Shown here: piece after piece, positions 59,450 through 64,000 of the stretch
Layout of the letters: each line of letters opens with the position of its first letter
How positions within the stretch are numbered: the stretch's first letter is position 1
Source: Entonaema liquescens
Lineage: Eukaryota > Ascomycota > Sordariomycetes > Xylariales > Xylariaceae
Reading direction: 5' to 3'
DNA: 64,000 nt
NCBI GenBank assembly: GCA_902805475.1
Contig: CADCSX010000011.1
Location: 1,056,001-1,120,000 of the forward strand
Translations under genes and position numbers: made by a program
Notes under the pieces: model-generated
Seen by the model: only the letters and a program-made list of their open reading frames with translations
The model's database searches: none
Told to the model about the DNA's origin: nothing

Positions 59450-61075
59450 TCAGAATCCTCTACATGACAGAGCGCCGAAAATACCCTAAGCCTTGTCCAA
59501 AGCAGCTAGGTATTTGATATGCCCCTAAGCATGCCAAAGAAAGCGTCAAAGATATCCCCGGGGCTAACATATGCATGTATAGTAACACGAGAACCGTTTC
59601 GACAGCCGATACATATTTGGTTTCAGCGCATCTTAAGTCATTAATAAATACAAAGACCTGTCTCAGAGCAAATTATTCACTGCCACATATCCCAGAACCA
59701 TATCTTTTCGCCCGAGATGAGCATTCGTCCGAGAACTGCTTAACGAAATCCCGACCAATCATGGTCAGGTACCTTCTCGAAGACCCTACCAGCAATCATG
59801 CTCTTGAGCTAATTTTCTTGATCCATTCTCTCGGATCCTCGATTAACAGGGAGGATGGCATACGTCACAGAACTGCTAGGTGGATGCTTCAGCAAGGCGA
59901 GGTGATAGAGATGGTAAGCCTTTCTACGCCGCAGACATGTCAAATTACTTTTCGACAACTCATGGCCAACCCCACGCCGGGTCATCCTCCCTAACTGAGC
60001 TGTGAAAACAAAGCTACCACGCCCAAGGAAATACCATACCCATTTACAAATATGAAAATCAAAGGTATTTTATCAGGCTTATACCCTCAATGCTGTCCCG
60101 GTATTGGGATCTTCTATCCTCACCCCTTTTCGCATAAAAACCCATGGCTGGACTTAGCGGTGCAATAAAAAGAAGCTTGGAATCGATCAACGTCCTTTAT
60201 TGGGTTAAGCATATAAGACGCAGAGATAAAACTAATGGGGTCAATTAGCCTGTGGCCAAGAGTAGTCCTGGCAGATGTGAATATGTATATTAATTAGCCC
60301 ATGCCGCTTTAAGGACTCCCAGGATTCGAGGGTCCCTTCATAACTGCAGGGCTGACTAGTTAGGTAGGAAATTTAGTTTATGCGTCGATATAACACCCTT
60401 CCTGGCTTGCAGTTAACCCGGTCTACATGCTAGGTAACGTCTAAGGCTTCCCGGATCTCAGACACTGTCTGACCATCTAACCTGTCGCTAAAAGCAGTCT
60501 TGCGGCCAGCGACATGGGTTGAGCTGAGTCAGTTGCTATGGTGTATGCGGAGAGGCTGTCTTTTGCGATATAATACTCACTGTAGTCTGGAGCGCTGGTG
60601 CATATATAGATAGACTTGGAGGCGGCGATGTGCATTCGCGTAATTATATCTGCATATCGTCTTTGTTGGCATTGACTAACCCGATGAATGTTCCATCTCA
60701 CCCAATGTGTTAGGATTTGTGGGCAATATCTGTTGCGAGCAATCTGTCTACCCCTTTACTTGGCTACTGTCAACAGAATAAGGCCCTTAAACAGTCAATA
60801 GCTGCCTCTTCCATGTAGGTATATCAAGTAAACGTAGAATGAGAGTAGATATTTGATTATCAATTCAAGTAGGTTTGCTCTCAGCTCCTATGATATCAAT
60901 TCTGATCAAAGGAACGGACTAAATCTATACATCATTCAGATATATGATCTAATGCAACGAATTAAAACATCGCATTTAAACATTACCTACCACGCCCATT
61001 CTAACAAGGAGCGCCAGCCAATATAAGATGGGTACGTGTAAACCACAATATGTAGACGTTCGTGGTATCTCATAG

Positions 61076-61098
61076 CTCTCTCTCTCTCTCTCTCTCTA
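61076..61098. repeat. CT dinucleotide microsatellite
   Basis: About eleven CT units in the 3' flank of the GH76 gene. Confidence 0.9.
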
Positions 61099-61268
61099 CC
61101 TGCAGATCCAGTTCCCAATGCTTGCCTATCCCTAGACCCGAATGGCGACCTGTAAACCCGTTGAAAAACGTTCATGAAGCCTCGTAATAGATGCCAAAAT
61201 CCCCCAAAACGCCTTTCCTAATGCAAATCCACTTTGTATCTCTATGTGCAATTAATTATCCACTCTCA

Positions 61269-63169
61269 TTACTGTCTCTGCTTCCGAAGCACAGACGCTC
61301 GCTGGCCGACGCTAGCGGCCGACTTGCGGTTTTCCTCGGCCGTAGTGGCCGCGGTGCCCGCCGTCGGAGATAATACGCCAGAAGTTGACATCGGCCGTAT
61401 TGGCTGTGCCTGTTGTAAACTCTCTGGACGTTTTTGTAGTCTGCCGTTCGCGTAGGCCGTCGGAATTTTCTCGCCCGTCTCGGTGCTCGAACTTCTTTCC
61501 AGCGCAAGCCCCTTCCCCTTTTCGTCTAGAGCTGACTTCTTTTTACCTGGTGTTAGAGCTGCTAACACGCCTGGCCCGGAAGCGGCGACACCTGAGCGGA
61601 AGTTGGACCAATTATCCCCTGTTGATTTCCTCTCATCCACCACCATGAATATAGCCCCCGCTATGAGGGTTAAGAGGACGACAAGAGTGCAGATGGCCGC
61701 GCCAGCCCGATCGCCCCCAGAAACCGGCCCATAATATCGTCCGTTGGGGTCCACTCGTCCACTATCCGATCCACCCGCCGAAGGGTTGCCGATACTGGTT
61801 CCACCAGTACTATTGGTAGCTGGTACCTCAGCTTCGTGTATCAAATTAGCCAGTACCACCTCCATGGCCGCCATCTGTTCTCCAACACCCATCGTGCCGT
61901 CCCATACTCCGCTGTTATTCGCCCACTTCAACCCGCACATGCGGTGGTTATCACCGCCTGTACACTGCTTCGCGGCGGCCACAGCAGAATTTTGCAGCAA
62001 GGTCTTGATTCGATCGAAAGTCCACGGTGCCCATTTCGTAGTGGCGGCCATCCATCTGCTCAAATATGCCTTAAACGATTGCTGATCTGTATCACAAAGA
62101 CTGACTGGCTCACAAGCGATCTCTATCATGATTCGATTCGAAGTGTCGTTTCCGAAAAAGAATATCTCCTCAGTACTGTTCAATAATCCATCGACCCGTT
62201 CGCTCCACATCTCGACGTCGGCCTGTTGTTTCGTATTGTTCGTATATGCGACCATAGCCGCGGACCCCAAAAGGAATGCACCGACGTTGTACGAAAATTC
62301 ATACGGCGTAAGAGTGGTACAATTGTCACCAATATGCGCTCCGTCGTAGACTCTATATTTATCATCGATAAATTTGACGTTCACCATCCAATCATACGTC
62401 TTAACGGCCCAATCGGCATAGGTGCTGTTGCCAGTATAGAGCGCTAATCGCGCGGCGATGTTAAAAAAACACGCCTGAGAGATGGAGTTCTTATAGTCGA
62501 AGCCGTTGTTCCACGTGAATATCTGCCATCGCAGGCCACCATTACAGTGTTCCTCATCCCAACGGGCAGCTTGAGTGTTGAAGACGGCCTGAGCAAGCGC
62601 TAACCATCCTGGTTTATCCGAGGGCGGATCCTGGAATTTGTATTCAGCTGCAGTCATGACAGCCATTCCCCAAAATCCTTGATCGTCATTACCCTCAGTT
62701 AGTGTCTGGTTAGGGGGCATATAGTCATTATATGGGCCGACTTGATGAAGCAGACCTTGCTCAGCGATGTCGTTGTAAGTAGTATCCCCAGTGTAATACC
62801 AATAATCAATTAACGCGCCCATGAAAGCGCCTCCCTCCCACCCTGATGCGATTAATTAACAATTAACAAGACTCAAAGCACAACATTAGACTTACAGTAA
62901 TACGGGTCTGGTAGAAGACCAGGGGTTTGTCCGGGTTCGTCACCGTGATAGAACGATACAAGGTCCTCGGCCATCTTCTTGGCCGTATCCTTGATGGAAT
63001 CTAAAAAATTTAGTTTAAGGTAAGAAACTACGGTAAATAGGAGTGAATAGCGAGCTCCTCACATACCAGTTGAATCAACATCTAGTTCATACGTAGCGAC
63101 AAGGTTGGTAGCCATTAAGACCGAGGCTACCGTTAATACGGCATTCCGCCGCGAGTACAACAACCACAT
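61269..63169 (-). CDS. GH76 mannan endo-1,6-alpha-mannosidase/transglycosidase, Dfg5/Dcw1 family
   Basis: Exocellular enzyme of 593 residues that processes the GPI glycan to link glycoproteins to the wall. Exons: 63169-63067, 63000-62896, 62842-61269. A signal peptide is evident (MWLLYSRRNAVLTVASVLMA). GH76 hallmarks: DPYYWWEGGAFMG near 66-78, the catalytic Asp pair in NDDQGFWGMAV at about 122-123, RWDEEHCNGGLRWQIF, and several N-glycosylation sites (NQT, NST, NCT, NNS). The C-terminal 145 residues are unusual: a predicted membrane helix (CTLVVLLTLIAGAIFMVV, near 448-466) and a Ser/Lys-rich cytosolic tail, in place of the GPI signal found in many Dfg5/Dcw1 proteins. Whether the orthologue is DFG5 or DCW1 cannot be told here, so no symbol is given. 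Confidence 0.92.
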
Positions 63170-64000
63170 GATGAAGATTTATAGTCCAACTAAGACGCGA
63201 GCAGACAAGAGAAGTCTAGTTGAACAAGAACAGGAACATGGAATTAAAAAAAACCAACAGAATTTACTGAAGGTATGGCATTGCAGAGGCAATTCCCAGT
63301 AGCCAGGGTCGATGTAGCACGGCAAGACTGGGTGTGTTGTGTTTGAGTAGGTGTGGTGTTGCGTGAGCAATCTAACATCAGCAGTATACAACGAGAGGAA
63401 TTAATGATGACAAAGAATGATGTTAGATAGATGGGGAAAAGACACAAGCCTCATGAAGAAAAGGTACAATAAGGTAATAATGTACCAATTATTAGTGTAA
63501 CAATTATTCCCTGTTGAGGAAATCACATTCCTCATATCCTATTAAACAAGTTCATACCAAGCAGTAGCAACAGGCCCCCATCTGAGGTACTTATTTAAGT
63601 ACCTAACCTACATAGTACCCAGCCTAGTACCTAGGTATCATTTTAGGTACTGTGTTGTAGTTGTATTAGTGCTGTAATACGAGGAATGCCCCGCGTAATA
63701 CTCCAACGGCACCAATGACAGGGGCCCTTGATCGTTCGATCTTTCCTCGTTTTACTGCAAGAGGTAATATTAAGGTAAGAACAATGAAAATTTTCAAGAG
63801 CCTGCCTTTGTGCTTTCGCAAATAGATTTCTTAGGGTACGTCATTTTAAGAGTGTTAGGCAACTTATAGCCACTTATTGTTTTCAGGTCCAGCTCTTTTA
63901 AAACCGGCTTAAGAGCTCCAAATCGTAGACCGGCATTTTTGGGTCTGTTGTCTCGGCCGCTACCGTCGACACTAATAACACTACTGCTATATGTCGTAAT
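63170..64000. other. Promoter side of the GH76 gene, no other gene seen
   Basis: Contains a dense cluster of TAGGTACCTA words at 63590-63655 and no credible ORF on either strand. Confidence 0.5.

Larger units (their letters stand above)
57923..61268. other. Intergenic, one weak candidate gene
   Basis: Mostly without convincing coding DNA. The 139-codon ORF at 59575-59994 has no domain. A possible small gene at 59183-59449 is listed separately. A (CT)n run occupies 61076-61098. Confidence 0.5.

Noticed and set aside
59575..59994. 139-codon plus-strand ORF
   Set aside because: No domain, no splice link to the ORF at 59183 and no promoter-like context.

Overview
The window looks like nuclear DNA of a filamentous ascomycete (Pezizomycotina, most likely Sordariomycetes). 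The genes are split by short introns, mostly 45-140 nt, with GTAAGT/GTATGT-type donors, CTAAC-like branch points and YAG acceptors. There are no operons. The recognisable products are typical fungal ones: Whi3, RSR1/KREV-1, IPI3, Atg29, a Dfg5/Dcw1-type GH76 enzyme, a LysM effector and NACHT/ankyrin proteins. I rebuilt exon structures by hand; wherever the reading phases could be checked, the summed exon lengths are multiples of three, apart from three one-base frame breaks described below.

Layout. (1) 1-13 kb is an accessory, immunity- or incompatibility-like cluster. It holds an alpha/beta-hydrolase-NACHT-like-ankyrin protein (minus strand, running off the left edge), an unrecognised beta-rich 291-residue protein (minus), a divergently transcribed ankyrin-subtilisin (S8) peptidase (plus), a small orphan ORF, and a canonical NACHT-ankyrin NLR (minus). 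All three ankyrin genes carry an apparent one-base frame break. (2) 14.8-19.8 kb holds a three-LysM secreted effector, an SGNH/PC-esterase-like membrane protein, and a small basic protein behind a 5'UTR intron. (3) 19.8-29.2 kb is almost empty and ends in the pyrimidine-rich leader of a WHI3-family RNA-binding protein. (4) 31-39.3 kb is again empty and is followed by the eight-exon RSR1/KREV-1 GTPase. (5) 43.5-57.9 kb holds IPI3, a large serine/proline-rich orphan, a four-helix membrane protein whose first coding exon is six bases, atg29 with a 10-base microexon, and a small single-pass membrane protein. (6) The right end holds the GH76 mannosidase/transglycosidase gene.

How the genes relate. 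The right-hand 45 kb is a set of unrelated housekeeping genes: cell-cycle mRNA binding, polarity GTPase, ribosome biogenesis, autophagy, wall glycoprotein processing. The left 13 kb is the interesting part. A protease and a beta-rich partner share a 360-base promoter, next to two STAND-type receptors. This layout resembles, but is not shown to be, the protease-plus-substrate pairs known in fungal allorecognition (HET-Q2/HET-Q1). Intergenic DNA throughout is rich in TAGGTACCTA-like palindromes. I found no tRNA, rRNA, CRISPR array or intact transposon.
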